Of a stretch of DNA of 16,862 bases, positions 6,523 to 13,945 are shown piece by piece. The notes below the pieces were generated by a model that worked only from the letters and a program-made list of their open reading frames with translations, did not search any database and was not told the DNA's origin. Where the stretch lies: assembly GCA_946494635.1 (NCBI GenBank), contig CAMMCS010000020.1:1-16862 (forward strand). The letters are read 5' to 3'. The translations under genes and the position numbers were made by a program. Source of the DNA: an uncultured Oscillibacter sp. (GTDB lineage Bacteria; Bacillota; Clostridia; Oscillospirales; Oscillospiraceae). Positions within the stretch are counted from its first letter, which is position 1; the number at the start of each line of letters is the position of its first letter.

Positions 6523-6601
6523 TGTCAGTACCTTCCTTTCATGCTTATGTCCCTTTTTTCGACTCTGAATTTATAAAATCGGCCCGCAGCCGAAGCAGAC
6601 T

Positions 6602-7525
6602 TTACGGCACAGGATGGATGGGCTTCTTGCCGGCCAGGACGTTCAGCGTCTCCTCCACCACTTCGGTGCCGGCCTTCTGAAGGGCCTCCTCCGTGTTGCC
6701 GCCCAGGTGGGGCGTGGCGCTGAAGTTGGGCAGAGACAGGAGCTTGTTCTCCGCTGTGGGGGGCTCCTGGACGAAGGTGTCGCAGGCGGCGGCCTTCAGC
6801 TTGCCGCTCACCAGGGCGTCATACAGGTCATCCTCGTTGATTACAGCGCCCCGGGCCGCGTTGACGAACACGGCCCCCGGTTTGAAGTGGTTGAACAGGT
6901 CCCCGGAGATCATGTTGGTGGTGCTCTCAGTCAATGGGACATTGATATTCACCATGTCAGACCGCTCCAGCAGTTCTTCCAAAGCGTCCACTTTTTCAAA
7001 GCCGCGCTTTGCTGCTTCTTCAGCTGGGATAAACGGGTCATAACCCAAGACTTTGACACCGAATCCGGCGTTCATGATGCGGGCGATCCGCTGAGCGATG
7101 TTGCCCATGCCGATCTGGCCAAAGGTCTTGCCCCGGATTTCCGTGCCCAGGAAGTCCTGGGGCGCAATGGTTCTGAATTCACTGTTTCTGCATTTCACAT
7201 TGGCCTCGTAAAGCCTGCGCTCCATCATCAGAAATAGGCCCACAGTCATCTCCGCCACAGAATCGGCATTGGCAGTCGGTGTGTAGATCACCTGAATCCC
7301 CCGGGCTCTGGCGGCGTTCAGATCTATGGTATTGCATCCGATCCCGTGCTTTGCGATTACCTTTAGCTTCTTGGCCTGCGCCATCATCTCTGCGGTCACA
7401 GGAATGTTTCGCAGAATGATGGCGTCTATTTCCTCGATATGATCGAAACTGTCAACGACGGTAGCGTGTGCTTTCAAACGACTGGCAGCTTCCGGACAGA
7501 TGTATTCACTCAGATAGACGGTCAT
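6602..7525 (-). CDS. D-isomer-specific 2-hydroxyacid dehydrogenase (SerA-like)
   Basis: The protein has 307 residues, the usual length for the catalytic plus NAD domains without a regulatory ACT domain. The NAD-binding motif is GQIGMGNIA (136-144), followed by the acidic D163 at the end of beta-2, which favours NAD over NADP. The catalytic triad is R225 in NAARGAVI, E254 in FVQEPP, and H273 in TPHLGG. KHGIGCNTIDL (59-69) is the substrate-loop motif. Relatives interconvert D-2-hydroxyacids and 2-oxoacids. Because the gene stands first behind the cluster promoter, with a transporter and an aldolase downstream, oxidation of an imported hydroxyacid is more likely than serine synthesis (inference). 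The ATG at 7525 follows GAGGGGAAG. Confidence 0.85.
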   Translation of the reverse strand: MTVYLSEYICPEAASRLKAHATVVDSFDHIEEIDAIILRNIPVTAEMMAQAKKLKVIAKHGIGCNTIDLNAARARGIQVIYTPTANADSVAEMTVGLFLMMERRLYEANVKCRNSEFRTIAPQDFLGTEIRGKTFGQIGMGNIAQRIARIMNAGFGVKVLGYDPFIPAEEAAKRGFEKVDALEELLERSDMVNINVPLTESTTNMISGDLFNHFKPGAVFVNAARGAVINEDDLYDALVSGKLKAAACDTFVQEPPTAENKLLSLPNFSATPHLGGNTEEALQKAGTEVVEETLNVLAGKKPIHPVP

Positions 7526-7590
7526 AATTGGATCTTCCCCTCGGAATGTTGTATAAACTTCTCGATAAATAATTCTGAAGCAATAATTGC

Positions 7591-7619
7591 ATTATAGTTT
7601 GTTGTGTTCACTTTGTAAA
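7591..7619 (-). promoter_or_regulatory. Promoter of the dehydrogenase-to-aldolase operon, in an AT-rich control region
   Basis: On the minus strand TTTACA (7619-7614) is followed by exactly 17 bases and a perfect TATAAT (7596-7591). The start would be near 7584, leaving a leader of about 58 bases. The surrounding 7526-7712 interval is strikingly AT-rich compared with the rest of the window and holds no convincing gene. Imperfect inverted repeats around the promoter (TTCACTT at 7607-7613 against AAGTAAA at 7631-7637; CAATAATT at 7581-7588 against CAATTATT at 7640-7647) could be sites for the adjacent RpiR-type regulator. Confidence 0.75.
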
Positions 7620-7712
7620 TTGATTTTTTGAAGTAAATACAATTATTTTTTTGTGCAAAATAACGACTGCGGCAGGAAGACCAGCCTGCTGCAGTCGCTG
7701 CTAAGACAAAAC

Positions 7713-8570
7713 TCACAATCGCATATCACTTGTCAGCTCGTCGCGTTCTTCGGCTTTTTCATGATAAATCTCTTCACTGCCGCGAACGAGCATCGATAGA
7801 AGATACTCCGAAATCAGATTCATGGCGCTCATGGACTGAAAGAAACTGATCCGCCGGGTTTCCGCCAGCAATATAACGTCCGCCAAGTCTGACAAGGGGG
7901 ACAAGACACTATCGGTAATCACGCAGAGCTTTGCGTTTCGCTTCCTCGCCAATTGGGCCAGCCGCAGATCACTTTTATAGTATCTGCTGACCGAGAAGAA
8001 AAAGACGCAGTCCTCATCCTGAATATCCTGCAGCATGCCTACGCCGCCAGTACCCTCATCGCCGATATAGACCACATGATCCAGAAGGAACCGCATCAGC
8101 CAGGCGAACTGACTGGCTACGCCTGTACAGCCGCGGAACCCGATCACATAGCGGTGCTGGGCCTGCCGGAGCATCCCGACCGCCTTGGCAAACGACGCAT
8201 CGGAGTTTTCTTGGAATGTCCGCTCCAGATTATACTGCTGCATCTTCATATAGGCGGTTTTGGAATCCATATCTCCATATTTGGACTGATGGGCTTCCAG
8301 CCGTTCTGCCAGAGAGAGGCTGTTGATCCCGCCGGTGGCCTGTTCGGCCAGGCTGTTGTAGATATCATTTTTCAGATCTGCGAACCCATCGTATCCGATT
8401 GCCCGGGCAAAGCGGATGATGGAAGCGTCGCTGACACCGATTTCCCGGGCGACCTCCATCGAGGAGCAGATGCCTACCCGCTCCGGATTTCGGATGAAGT
8501 AATCGGCAATCTTCTGCTGGGTTTTTGTCAGGGCGACCTGATGAACACGCTTGGCAATGATATTTTCCAT
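7713..8570 (-). CDS. RpiR/MurR-family transcriptional regulator with SIS domain
   Basis: The protein has 285 residues. The N-terminal HTH_6 domain (about 1-75) contains the helix-turn-helix MEVAREIGVSDASIIRFARAIGY (parts of 38-60). A linker leads to a SIS sugar-phosphate-binding domain (about 138-255) with YVIGFRGCTG (141-150), FFSVSRYYKSD (191-201) and AKLCVITDS (213-221). Members sense phosphosugars or related metabolites and control catabolic operons. It lies directly upstream of the dehydrogenase operon on the same strand, separated by the 187-base control region, so it is the obvious local regulator. The ATG at 8570 is chosen because AGGGGGGAT lies just ahead of it; an in-frame TTG at 8588 would place that ribosome binding site inside the gene. 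Confidence 0.9.
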   Translation of the reverse strand: MENIIAKRVHQVALTKTQQKIADYFIRNPERVGICSSMEVAREIGVSDASIIRFARAIGYDGFADLKNDIYNSLAEQATGGINSLSLAERLEAHQSKYGDMDSKTAYMKMQQYNLERTFQENSDASFAKAVGMLRQAQHRYVIGFRGCTGVASQFAWLMRFLLDHVVYIGDEGTGGVGMLQDIQDEDCVFFFSVSRYYKSDLRLAQLARKRNAKLCVITDSVLSPLSDLADVILLAETRRISFFQSMSAMNLISEYLLSMLVRGSEEIYHEKAEERDELTSDMRL

Positions 8571-8593
8571 AATATCCCCCCTGTACAATGTGT

Positions 8594-8622
8594 ATCATAG
8601 CATACTCCTGAGGATGCGTCCA
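8594..8622 (-). promoter_or_regulatory. Possible promoter of the RpiR-type regulator gene
   Basis: On the minus strand TGGACG (8622-8617), a 17-base spacer and TATGAT (8599-8594) lie 24 bases ahead of the start codon. The two boxes match consensus at four and five positions. The transcript leader would be short. Confidence 0.45.
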
Positions 8623-8918
8623 TGCTTTTCTGCTCGGAACGGGGGTGCCCGCCCCAGTTGAAATCCGAGATGCCGGCTGCGGCTGAAAAGCCCTATCTGT
8701 ACACGCTCACGGCATCCTGCAGGCACATACAAGTGAGTCGATGCGGAGGATGCTCCCGTCCGGCGTTTTTCCCGAAGGCACCGGTGGAAGTTCGGCAACA
8801 GGGCAGCTTATCCTGACGGCTTGCCGGCCTGACGGAAGTTCCTGCGCAGGAGGCGCCGCATTGCAGTGTTCCGCAGCCTTTGGGAGAGCGGACGACCTGC
8901 CGGCAGAAGGAGGAGCGG
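8623..8918. other. Intergenic stretch without a recognisable gene
   Basis: I find no protein-like frame here on either strand. Open frames exist but have Arg/Cys/Ser-rich, unstructured translations and no suitable ribosome binding sites. Small details are a 10-base palindrome CCTGCGCAGG (8841-8850) and the 8-base direct repeat CCTGACGG (8812-8819 and 8828-8835). It may be a decayed region between two co-oriented operons. No clear terminator for the upstream yaaA operon was found. Confidence 0.4.
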
Positions 8919-9677
8919 CTACCTGCGGGAGTCCTCGCTTCGCAGGAACACATAGGTGTTTCTGTCGGAGCGCGTGGGAGCATACCGGTAACCCAGCCGG
9001 TCGAAGCCCTTGGCCGCCTCAGGCTCCGTGATCCGGTGCTCCGCAAGATAGCGCACCATCTCGCCCCGGGCCATCTTGCACAGGGTTCCTTTTTCCAGAA
9101 TTCTGCCGCCTGTTTCCTCACCGAACACGCAGGTGATGAAGCGGACGGATGGCTCCAAATGTTTGGACACGCACAGGCTGTACTCCCTGGAGGCCAGATT
9201 CAGGATGCAGCCGCTCTCTGCGGCCAGCTGCCGGGCTAGGGAGCTGCCCCAGAACGCATAGAGGTCTTTGGCCCCGTCCACCGCCAGCCTGGCCTGCATC
9301 TCCAGGCGATAGGGGGTCACCCCGTCGAAGGGGCGCAGCAGGCCGTAAAAGCCCGACAGAATCCGCAGATGCTCCTGCACATAGCCGTACTCTGCGGACG
9401 TAAAGACGCCCGGGGCCATGTACTGGTACTGGATGCCCTCGTAGGAGAGGATGGCGGGGGTGAGGTTCCGCTGCAGATCCATTGCCTCCAGACGCCGGAT
9501 ATTCAGCGCCGCGATCTGATCATTGCACTTCCAGAGCCGCTTCAGCTCCGCGGCATCCATGGCCCGCAGGGCGGAGAGCAGCCGCTCTGTGCGGGGGAGG
9601 AAGGCGGGCAGCCCCTGACAGGGAAGGCTGTCCGCGTCCACGTTCATCTTTTTGGCGGGGGAGATGATGATTCGCAT
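8919..9677 (-). CDS. yaaA: Peroxide stress protein YaaA (UPF0246/DUF328)
   Basis: The protein has 252 residues, close to the roughly 258 of E. coli YaaA. Recognisable family blocks are MRIIISPAKKM at the N-terminus, AILSYEGIQYQ and FTSAEYGYVQEHLRILSGFYG in the middle, LRPFDGVTPYRLEM, FWG, LNLASREY, and KGFDRLGYRY near the end. In E. coli YaaA limits hydrogen-peroxide damage by keeping free intracellular iron low. Here it starts 4 bases after the stop of a peroxiredoxin gene and is almost certainly translated from the same mRNA, which supports a role in peroxide defence. It is a cytoplasmic protein with no membrane segment. Confidence 0.93.
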   Translation of the reverse strand: MRIIISPAKKMNVDADSLPCQGLPAFLPRTERLLSALRAMDAAELKRLWKCNDQIAALNIRRLEAMDLQRNLTPAILSYEGIQYQYMAPGVFTSAEYGYVQEHLRILSGFYGLLRPFDGVTPYRLEMQARLAVDGAKDLYAFWGSSLARQLAAESGCILNLASREYSLCVSKHLEPSVRFITCVFGEETGGRILEKGTLCKMARGEMVRYLAEHRITEPEAAKGFDRLGYRYAPTRSDRNTYVFLRSEDSRR

Positions 9678-9681
9678 GGCC

Positions 9682-10146
9682 TCACGCTTCCCCGTTCAGA
9701 GCGGCCAGGATTTCGGCGGCGTTGGTGTCCGGCTTCGCTTTGGGCATCACCTTCCGGATGACGCCCTCCTCATCCAGAAGGTAGGTGCAGCGCACCGTAC
9801 CCATGGAGACCTTGCCGTAGAGCTTTTTCTCCTGCCAGGCACCATAGGCGCCGATGACCGTGTGCTCCGGGTCGGAGAGCAGGACGAAGGGCAGCTGGTA
9901 TTTCTCCGCGAATTTCAGGTGAGAGGCGGCGGAGTCCTTGCTGATGCCGATGACCACAGTGTTCTTTTTCGAAAACTCCCCATAGCTCTGGGCAAAGGCA
10001 CAGGCCTGGCGGGTGCAGCCGGGGGTGTTATCCCTGGGGTAGAAATAGAGCACGACCTTCCTGCCCCGGAAATCCGACAGGCTGACCGGGGTGCCGTTCT
10101 TGTCGGGCAGCGTAAACGCAGGGGCCTTTGTTCCAACTTCCAGCAT
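9682..10146 (-). CDS. bcp: Bcp/PrxQ-type thioredoxin-dependent peroxiredoxin
   Basis: The protein has 154 residues, full length for the family. TPGCTRQACAF (41-51) contains the peroxidatic C44 and, five residues on, the resolving C49, the atypical 2-Cys arrangement of Bcp. PAFTLPDKNG (9-18) and GRKVVLYFYPRDN (28-40) complete the thioredoxin-like core. It reduces hydrogen peroxide and organic peroxides with electrons from thioredoxin, in the cytoplasm. The ATG at 10146 is preferred because AGGGAGGA precedes it and MLEVGTKAP is the normal family N-terminus. An upstream in-frame start at 10182 would overlap the preceding gene. It lies 19 bases after the alcohol dehydrogenase stop and 4 bases before yaaA. 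Confidence 0.93.
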   Translation of the reverse strand: MLEVGTKAPAFTLPDKNGTPVSLSDFRGRKVVLYFYPRDNTPGCTRQACAFAQSYGEFSKKNTVVIGISKDSAASHLKFAEKYQLPFVLLSDPEHTVIGAYGAWQEKKLYGKVSMGTVRCTYLLDEEGVIRKVMPKAKPDTNAAEILAALNGEA

Positions 10147-10165
10147 GATGCTTCCTCCCTTGTGA

Positions 10166-11200
10166 TTATGGCTTGATTGCAACTTTCATCACACCGTCCC
10201 GGCGGTGCTCAAAAAGGTCGTAGGCGGCCTCAATGTCCCGCAGCGGGAACGTATGGGTGATGAGGGGCGTGGTGTCCAGCTGCCCCGCCGCAATGAGGGA
10301 GAGGATCTCGCCGCACTTGCAGCCGTCCACGCCGCCGGTCTTGAAGGTCAGGTTTTTGCCGTACATCTCCGGCAGGGGCAGTACCTGGGGGCCGTCATAC
10401 AGGGCCACCACCGTCACCACGGCGTTGGGCCGGGCGCACATCCAGGCCATGCGGAAGGTATCCGGCGTGCCGGCTACCTCCAGCACCGCGTCGGCGCCGC
10501 CGTGGGCGCTGTGCGACCGGACCGTGTCCAGCACCTGCCCCGGCGCCGCGGGGATGACCTCCGGGCAGTGCCGGCGGACGAAATCCAGCCGGCTGGGATC
10601 CGCGTCGCAGACAATGATCTGCCGCGGATTTTTCAGCCGCACGCACTGCAGGGTGCAGACGCCCGTGGGCCCCGCGCCGATAATGAGCACCGTGTCCTCC
10701 GGGTGGATCTCGGCGATGTCCGCCGCCCAGTATCCGGTGGCCAGCACGTCTCCCACCAGAAGGGCCTGCAGGTCGGAGACGCTGTCCGGGATTTTCGTGA
10801 GGCCCTGGTCGGCATAGGGCACCCGGACGAACTCCGCCTGCCCGCCGTCGATGCGGCAGCCCAGGGCCCAGCCGCCATCAGGATCGGTGCAGTTGTTGAC
10901 CCAGCCGTTCCGGCAGAAGAAGCAGTCCCCGCAGAAGGTCTCCACATTCACCGCCACGCGGTCGCCGGAACGGACAGCGGTGACGCCGGCTCCGGTCTCC
11001 TCCACGACACCCACCATCTCGTGGCCCACGGTGATGCCGGGCACCGCCCGGGGCACGGAGCCGTGCTTGATGTGCAGGTCGCTGGTGCAGATGCTGCCCA
11101 GCGTCACCCGGACGATGGCGTCCCGGGGATGGAGCAGCGTGGGCCGGGGCTTGTCCAGCAGAGCGAATTTACCGGGCCCGAGATAGGTATAGGCAAGCAT
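10166..11200 (-). CDS. Zinc-dependent medium-chain alcohol dehydrogenase
   Basis: The protein has 344 residues. Catalytic zinc ligands are C38 (in GSICTSDLH), H60-E61 in GHEMVGVVEE, and probably D151. The structural zinc lobe has C90, C93, C96 and C104. The Rossmann motif GAGPTG (175-180) is followed by D199 near the end of the second strand, which suggests NAD. Related enzymes oxidise secondary alcohols, polyols such as sorbitol or threonine, or reduce small aldehydes and ketones; the exact substrate cannot be assigned. The ATG at 11200 follows GAGGTG. The frame stays open 54 codons further upstream but that part covers the promoter and is not protein-like. It is the first gene of an operon with the peroxiredoxin and yaaA, which suggests carbonyl or redox stress (inference). 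Confidence 0.88.
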   Translation of the reverse strand: MLAYTYLGPGKFALLDKPRPTLLHPRDAIVRVTLGSICTSDLHIKHGSVPRAVPGITVGHEMVGVVEETGAGVTAVRSGDRVAVNVETFCGDCFFCRNGWVNNCTDPDGGWALGCRIDGGQAEFVRVPYADQGLTKIPDSVSDLQALLVGDVLATGYWAADIAEIHPEDTVLIIGAGPTGVCTLQCVRLKNPRQIIVCDADPSRLDFVRRHCPEVIPAAPGQVLDTVRSHSAHGGADAVLEVAGTPDTFRMAWMCARPNAVVTVVALYDGPQVLPLPEMYGKNLTFKTGGVDGCKCGEILSLIAAGQLDTTPLITHTFPLRDIEAAYDLFEHRRDGVMKVAIKP

Positions 11201-11218
11201 ACGATTCACCTCGGGGCT

Positions 11219-11247
11219 ATTATATCGGCGGAGCGGCGGAAAAGCAA
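11219..11247 (-). promoter_or_regulatory. Promoter of the alcohol dehydrogenase-peroxiredoxin-yaaA operon
   Basis: On the minus strand TTGCTT (11247-11242), a 17-base spacer and a perfect TATAAT (11224-11219) lie 18 bases ahead of the start codon. Transcription would begin about 12 bases upstream of the start codon, giving a very short leader that still includes the ribosome binding site. Confidence 0.75.
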
Positions 11248-11373
11248 TCCTTTGGGGAGGACATGCGGGAAGAAGGCACTGGAACCTGGCGTATGGCGCA
11301 GATTGACTCACAACATGGTGGTTGGGATTTATGCTGTAGGCAGTATGTACAGAGAGGGGCAAAAGAACGAAGC

Positions 11374-11408
11374 AGCCGGGGCAGGAGAAGTTTTTCCCCG
11401 TCCCGGCT
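11374..11408 (-). terminator. Probable terminator of the GtrA-family gene
   Basis: AGCCGGG (11374-11380) pairs with CCCGGCT (11402-11408), with additional pairing inside the arms. On the minus strand the hairpin is followed by the T-rich GCTTCGTTCTTTT. The 11248-11521 interval holds only this element and no recognisable gene. Confidence 0.55.
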
Positions 11409-11521
11409 GGCTTTTCAGGCGTTTCATATGAAATGGATCGGTATGATAAGGAGCAAATCCCAGACCCGCTGGCGCTCCGGCGGTGAAGCGGATGAAGACG
11501 GGGCGGCGCCGGGAGAGGGGG

Positions 11522-11941
11522 TCACTGTCCGCGGCGGAAGATGAAAAATTTGCTGACAACATAGTTCACCAGGATCACGATGACATTGACCACGATTTTG
11601 GAGAGCAGCCGGTCCACCAACAGCCACTCCACCAGAATGCACATCAGCACTGTGTCCAGCACCAGGGTGAAGAGCCGCACCGCCAGAAAGGAGGCGAACT
11701 CCCGCAGGGCAGCCTTGTCCCGCCAGCCCCTGCTCTGGAAGACGATGGCCTTGTTGGTGATGAAGGCAAAGGAAAACGCAAAAAACCAGGCGATGATGTT
11801 GGAGGGGATCAGCGGGACCTGCAGGATGCCGCACAGATGAAACACCGCAATATTGATGGCAGTGGAGCCCACGCCGAAGATGCCGTAGAGGATCAGCTCC
11901 CGCTCCTTTTTCAACAATGCAAGCACCTTGGAAAACAGCAC
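11522..11941 (-). CDS. GtrA-family four-helix membrane protein
   Basis: The protein has 139 residues and four hydrophobic helices at about 17-38, 46-68, 83-105 and 113-134. The two family signatures are present: ITNKAIVF (61-68) after helix 2 and NYVVSKFFIFRR (126-137) at the C-terminus. GtrA-like proteins are proposed to help move undecaprenyl-phosphate-linked sugars across the membrane for wall or surface polysaccharide glycosylation. The start is GTG at 11941, preceded by AGAGGGGGG. It is transcribed divergently from the ATP-grasp/PHP/deacetylase-like operon, with promoters sharing the 170-base gap, so a joint role in envelope glycopolymer work is plausible. No glycosyltransferase partner is within view. 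Confidence 0.88.
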   Translation of the reverse strand: MLFSKVLALLKKERELILYGIFGVGSTAINIAVFHLCGILQVPLIPSNIIAWFFAFSFAFITNKAIVFQSRGWRDKAALREFASFLAVRLFTLVLDTVLMCILVEWLLVDRLLSKIVVNVIVILVNYVVSKFFIFRRGQ

Positions 11942-11986
11942 AGCGTCCGCCCCCCTCTCTGTGGTGATAGAAAATCCGCAACAGGG

Positions 11987-12015
11987 ATTGTATCAGGTTC
12001 GGCCCCGGAAGTCAA
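11987..12015 (-). promoter_or_regulatory. Promoter of the GtrA-family gene
   Basis: On the minus strand TTGACT (12015-12010), 17 bases, then TACAAT (11992-11987). Both boxes have one mismatch from consensus. It points away from the ATP-grasp operon promoter, whose -35 box begins 33 bases further right. Confidence 0.8.
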
Positions 12016-12047
12016 TCGCCGGGCGGGGACGTTCAGCTGTGCCAGGC

Positions 12048-12076
12048 TTGTAATCCAAGGGCTGGTTTGCTATAAT
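12048..12076 (+). promoter_or_regulatory. Promoter of the ATP-grasp/PHP/deacetylase-like operon
   Basis: TTGTAA (12048-12053), a 17-base spacer and a perfect TATAAT (12071-12076). AGGAGG (12101-12106) and the start codon at 12113 follow. Confidence 0.75.
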
Positions 12077-12112
12077 ATCTCTGCTATATTGGGCACAGAC
12101 AGGAGGACGGAG

Positions 12113-13219
12113 ATGGAGACGGTGGTGATCACGGACGGCAAGTACCGGTCGTCCATTGCTGCGGCGCGGGCCCTGGGCCGCGCGGGCTATCAGGTGGTGG
12201 TGACCCAGACCCGGAAGGACGCCGCCCTGGAACCGCCGGTGTTCACCTCCCGCTTCGTGGCCCAGGGGCGGTGGATCGAGGGCGCGGCGGCGGATCCGGA
12301 CTACCCGGACCGGCTGCTGGCGCTGCTGGAGGAGTATGACCATCCGGTCCTCTTCTGCGTGGGGGCGGTGACCCTGAACACCGTGGCCCGGCAGCGGGAG
12401 CGGTTTGCCCAGGCCTGTGACTTTCTCATCGCGCCGCCGGAGGTGCTGGACCAGCTGAACGACAAGGAGACGGTCCACGCCCGGTGCGAGGCCCTGGGGA
12501 TCCCCGTGCCCAGGGAGTACACGGGGGAGCCGGAGGGCTATCCCGTGGTGATCAAGCCCCACTGCGGGGAAAAATTCGGCCTGAAGGCCCGGGACCGCTA
12601 TCGGGTGGCCCGGGACCGGCCGGAATACGAGGCCGCCCTGGCGGCCATGGGGGCCTATGACCCCAGCCCCATCGTCCAGCAGAAGGTGGACGGTCCCGGC
12701 GCCGGCGCCAGTCTGCTGCTGGACCGGGACAGCCGGCTGATCGGCGCCATCTGCCACCGCCGGATCCGGGAGTACCCGGCGGCGGGGGGGCCCTCCACCT
12801 GCTGTGAGAGCTTTTACGACGAGACCATGATCCAGCACGCCTGCCGGCTGCTCCAGTCGTTCCAATTTGTGGGACTGGCCATGGTGGAGTTCAAGGGGGA
12901 CTGCGTGCTGGAGGTGAACCCCCGGATCTGGGGCAGCTTCCCCTTGACGGAGCAGGCCGGGAGCCCCATCGCCGTCCGGTACGCCCAGGCGGCGGCCGGG
13001 GCGGTGCTGGACTACCAGCCCCGGGACTATGACACCGGTGTGCGGATGCGGTTTCTCCTCAACGACACCGCGGCCATGCTGGACTACCTGCGCCACGGGA
13101 GGCCGGGACCCTTTTTCCAGGGCGCCGCGGACTTCTTCCGGGCGAAGGAGGCCCTCTCCTGCCGGGAGGATCCGGCCCCCATGCGCCGGTATCTCAGGAA
13201 CAACCTGCTGCGGAGGTGA
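12113..13219 (+). CDS. ATP-grasp ligase (COG3919-like carboxylate-amine ligase)
   Basis: The protein has 368 residues. An N-terminal Rossmann-like pre-ATP-grasp domain (about 1-105) begins METVVITDGKYRSSIAAARALG (first 22 residues in two parts: METVVITDGK and YRSSIAAARALG). PEGYPVVIKPHCGEKFGLKA (in 140-160) carries the ATP-binding K148. The metal site is in VEFKGDCVLEVNPRIWGS (258-275), with E267 and N269. NPRIWGS and the following LTEQAGSP are typical of the COG3919 group. Such enzymes activate a carboxylate as acyl-phosphate and join it to an amine or other nucleophile. The start at 12113 follows AGGAGG; the frame is open far upstream but that part covers the divergent promoters. The next gene starts 2 bases after the stop, so the two are probably translationally coupled. 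The substrates are unknown. Confidence 0.85.
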   Translation: METVVITDGKYRSSIAAARALGRAGYQVVVTQTRKDAALEPPVFTSRFVAQGRWIEGAAADPDYPDRLLALLEEYDHPVLFCVGAVTLNTVARQRERFAQACDFLIAPPEVLDQLNDKETVHARCEALGIPVPREYTGEPEGYPVVIKPHCGEKFGLKARDRYRVARDRPEYEAALAAMGAYDPSPIVQQKVDGPGAGASLLLDRDSRLIGAICHRRIREYPAAGGPSTCCESFYDETMIQHACRLLQSFQFVGLAMVEFKGDCVLEVNPRIWGSFPLTEQAGSPIAVRYAQAAAGAVLDYQPRDYDTGVRMRFLLNDTAAMLDYLRHGRPGPFFQGAADFFRAKEALSCREDPAPMRRYLRNNLLRR

Positions 13220-13221
13220 CC

Positions 13222-13941
13222 ATGGAGCTGAGACTGGATCTGCATATCCACTCGGAGCGCTCGCCGGACGGCTGCATGACTCTGGCGGAGATCGCGGCGC
13301 GGGCCAGAGCCGCCGGACTGAACGGCGCGGCCGTCTGCGACCACGACCGGACCCTGGAGGAGGTGCCGGAATTTCCGGATTTCCTGCTGATCCCCGGCGT
13401 GGAGGTGTCCACCGAGTACGGGCACCTGCTGGGGCTGTTCGTCCGGGAGCCCATCGGCACCCGGAAATTCGCGGAGGCGGTGGAGCGCATCCGCGGCCAG
13501 GGAGGGCTGGCGGTGCTGGCCCACCCCTTTGAGCACAGCCGGGACGCCGGGCGCATCGCCCCCATCGCCCCCCTGCTGGACGGGGTGGAGGTCTGGAACA
13601 GCCGGGCGGAGCGAAAGATCGCCGATGCCAACGCCCTGGCGGAGGCATTCGCCAAAGCCCACGGCCTCCGCCGCTTTGCCGGCAGCGACGCCCATGTGCC
13701 CCAGGAGATCGGCCACGGCGTCACAGTGGTCCGGGCGGAGGCGTGTACGCTGGATGCGGTGAAGGCGGCCCTGCTGCATGGAGGGACCCAGGTGCAGGGG
13801 TGCCGGAGCCGGGCCTGGTACACCGCCCGGAGCCAGCTGACCAAACGGAGAAAGACCAAGGCGGGGCCGGCGGCCTATGCCAAGTGGGCGGCCTTCGCGG
13901 CGAAGTGCTGGGCCCAGGATTTGATTCAAAAAGGAGAATGA
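13222..13941 (+). CDS. PHP-domain phosphoesterase
   Basis: The protein has 239 residues and a complete PHP metal site. DLHIHSERSPDG (6-17) provides H8 and H10, VCDHD (38-42) provides D40 and H41, and GVEVS (59-63) provides E61. LAHPFEHS (99-106) provides H101, and AGSDAH (153-158) provides D156 and H158. PHP proteins are tri-metal hydrolases of phosphomonoesters or phosphodiesters, such as histidinol phosphatase, RNase AM-type nucleases and the CapB-like exopolysaccharide phosphatases. The last 45 residues are basic and Ala/Lys/Arg-rich (RSQLTKRRKTKAG) and lie outside the core fold. The ATG at 13222 lies 5 bases behind GGAGG. The GTG at 13216 overlaps that site and is rejected. The gene is packed between the ATP-grasp gene (2-base gap) and the deacetylase-like gene (4-base gap). 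Confidence 0.88.
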   Translation: MELRLDLHIHSERSPDGCMTLAEIAARARAAGLNGAAVCDHDRTLEEVPEFPDFLLIPGVEVSTEYGHLLGLFVREPIGTRKFAEAVERIRGQGGLAVLAHPFEHSRDAGRIAPIAPLLDGVEVWNSRAERKIADANALAEAFAKAHGLRRFAGSDAHVPQEIGHGVTVVRAEACTLDAVKAALLHGGTQVQGCRSRAWYTARSQLTKRRKTKAGPAAYAKWAAFAAKCWAQDLIQKGE

Positions 13942-13945
13942 GCAG

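Noticed and set aside
5659..6576. Plus-strand frame of 305 codons over the hydrolase gene
   Set aside because: It is antisense to the MBL gene, which has all its motifs on the minus strand. The His/Val/Gln-rich composition is typical of reverse readings.
7522..7716. Small minus-strand frame of 64 codons between the regulator and dehydrogenase genes
   Set aside because: It covers the AT-rich control region with the promoter and has no ribosome binding site or recognisable features.
10205..11431. Plus-strand frame of 408 codons
   Set aside because: It is antisense to the alcohol dehydrogenase, whose zinc and NAD motifs are unambiguous.
11483..12112. Extension of the ATP-grasp gene upstream in the same open frame
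   Set aside because: The extension would run through the divergent promoters and antisense to the GtrA gene. The ATG at 12113 has AGGAGG at proper distance and begins the usual domain.
11993..13648. Minus-strand frame of 551 codons
   Set aside because: It is antisense to the ATP-grasp and PHP genes; its Pro/Arg/Gly-rich translation is an artefact of high GC.
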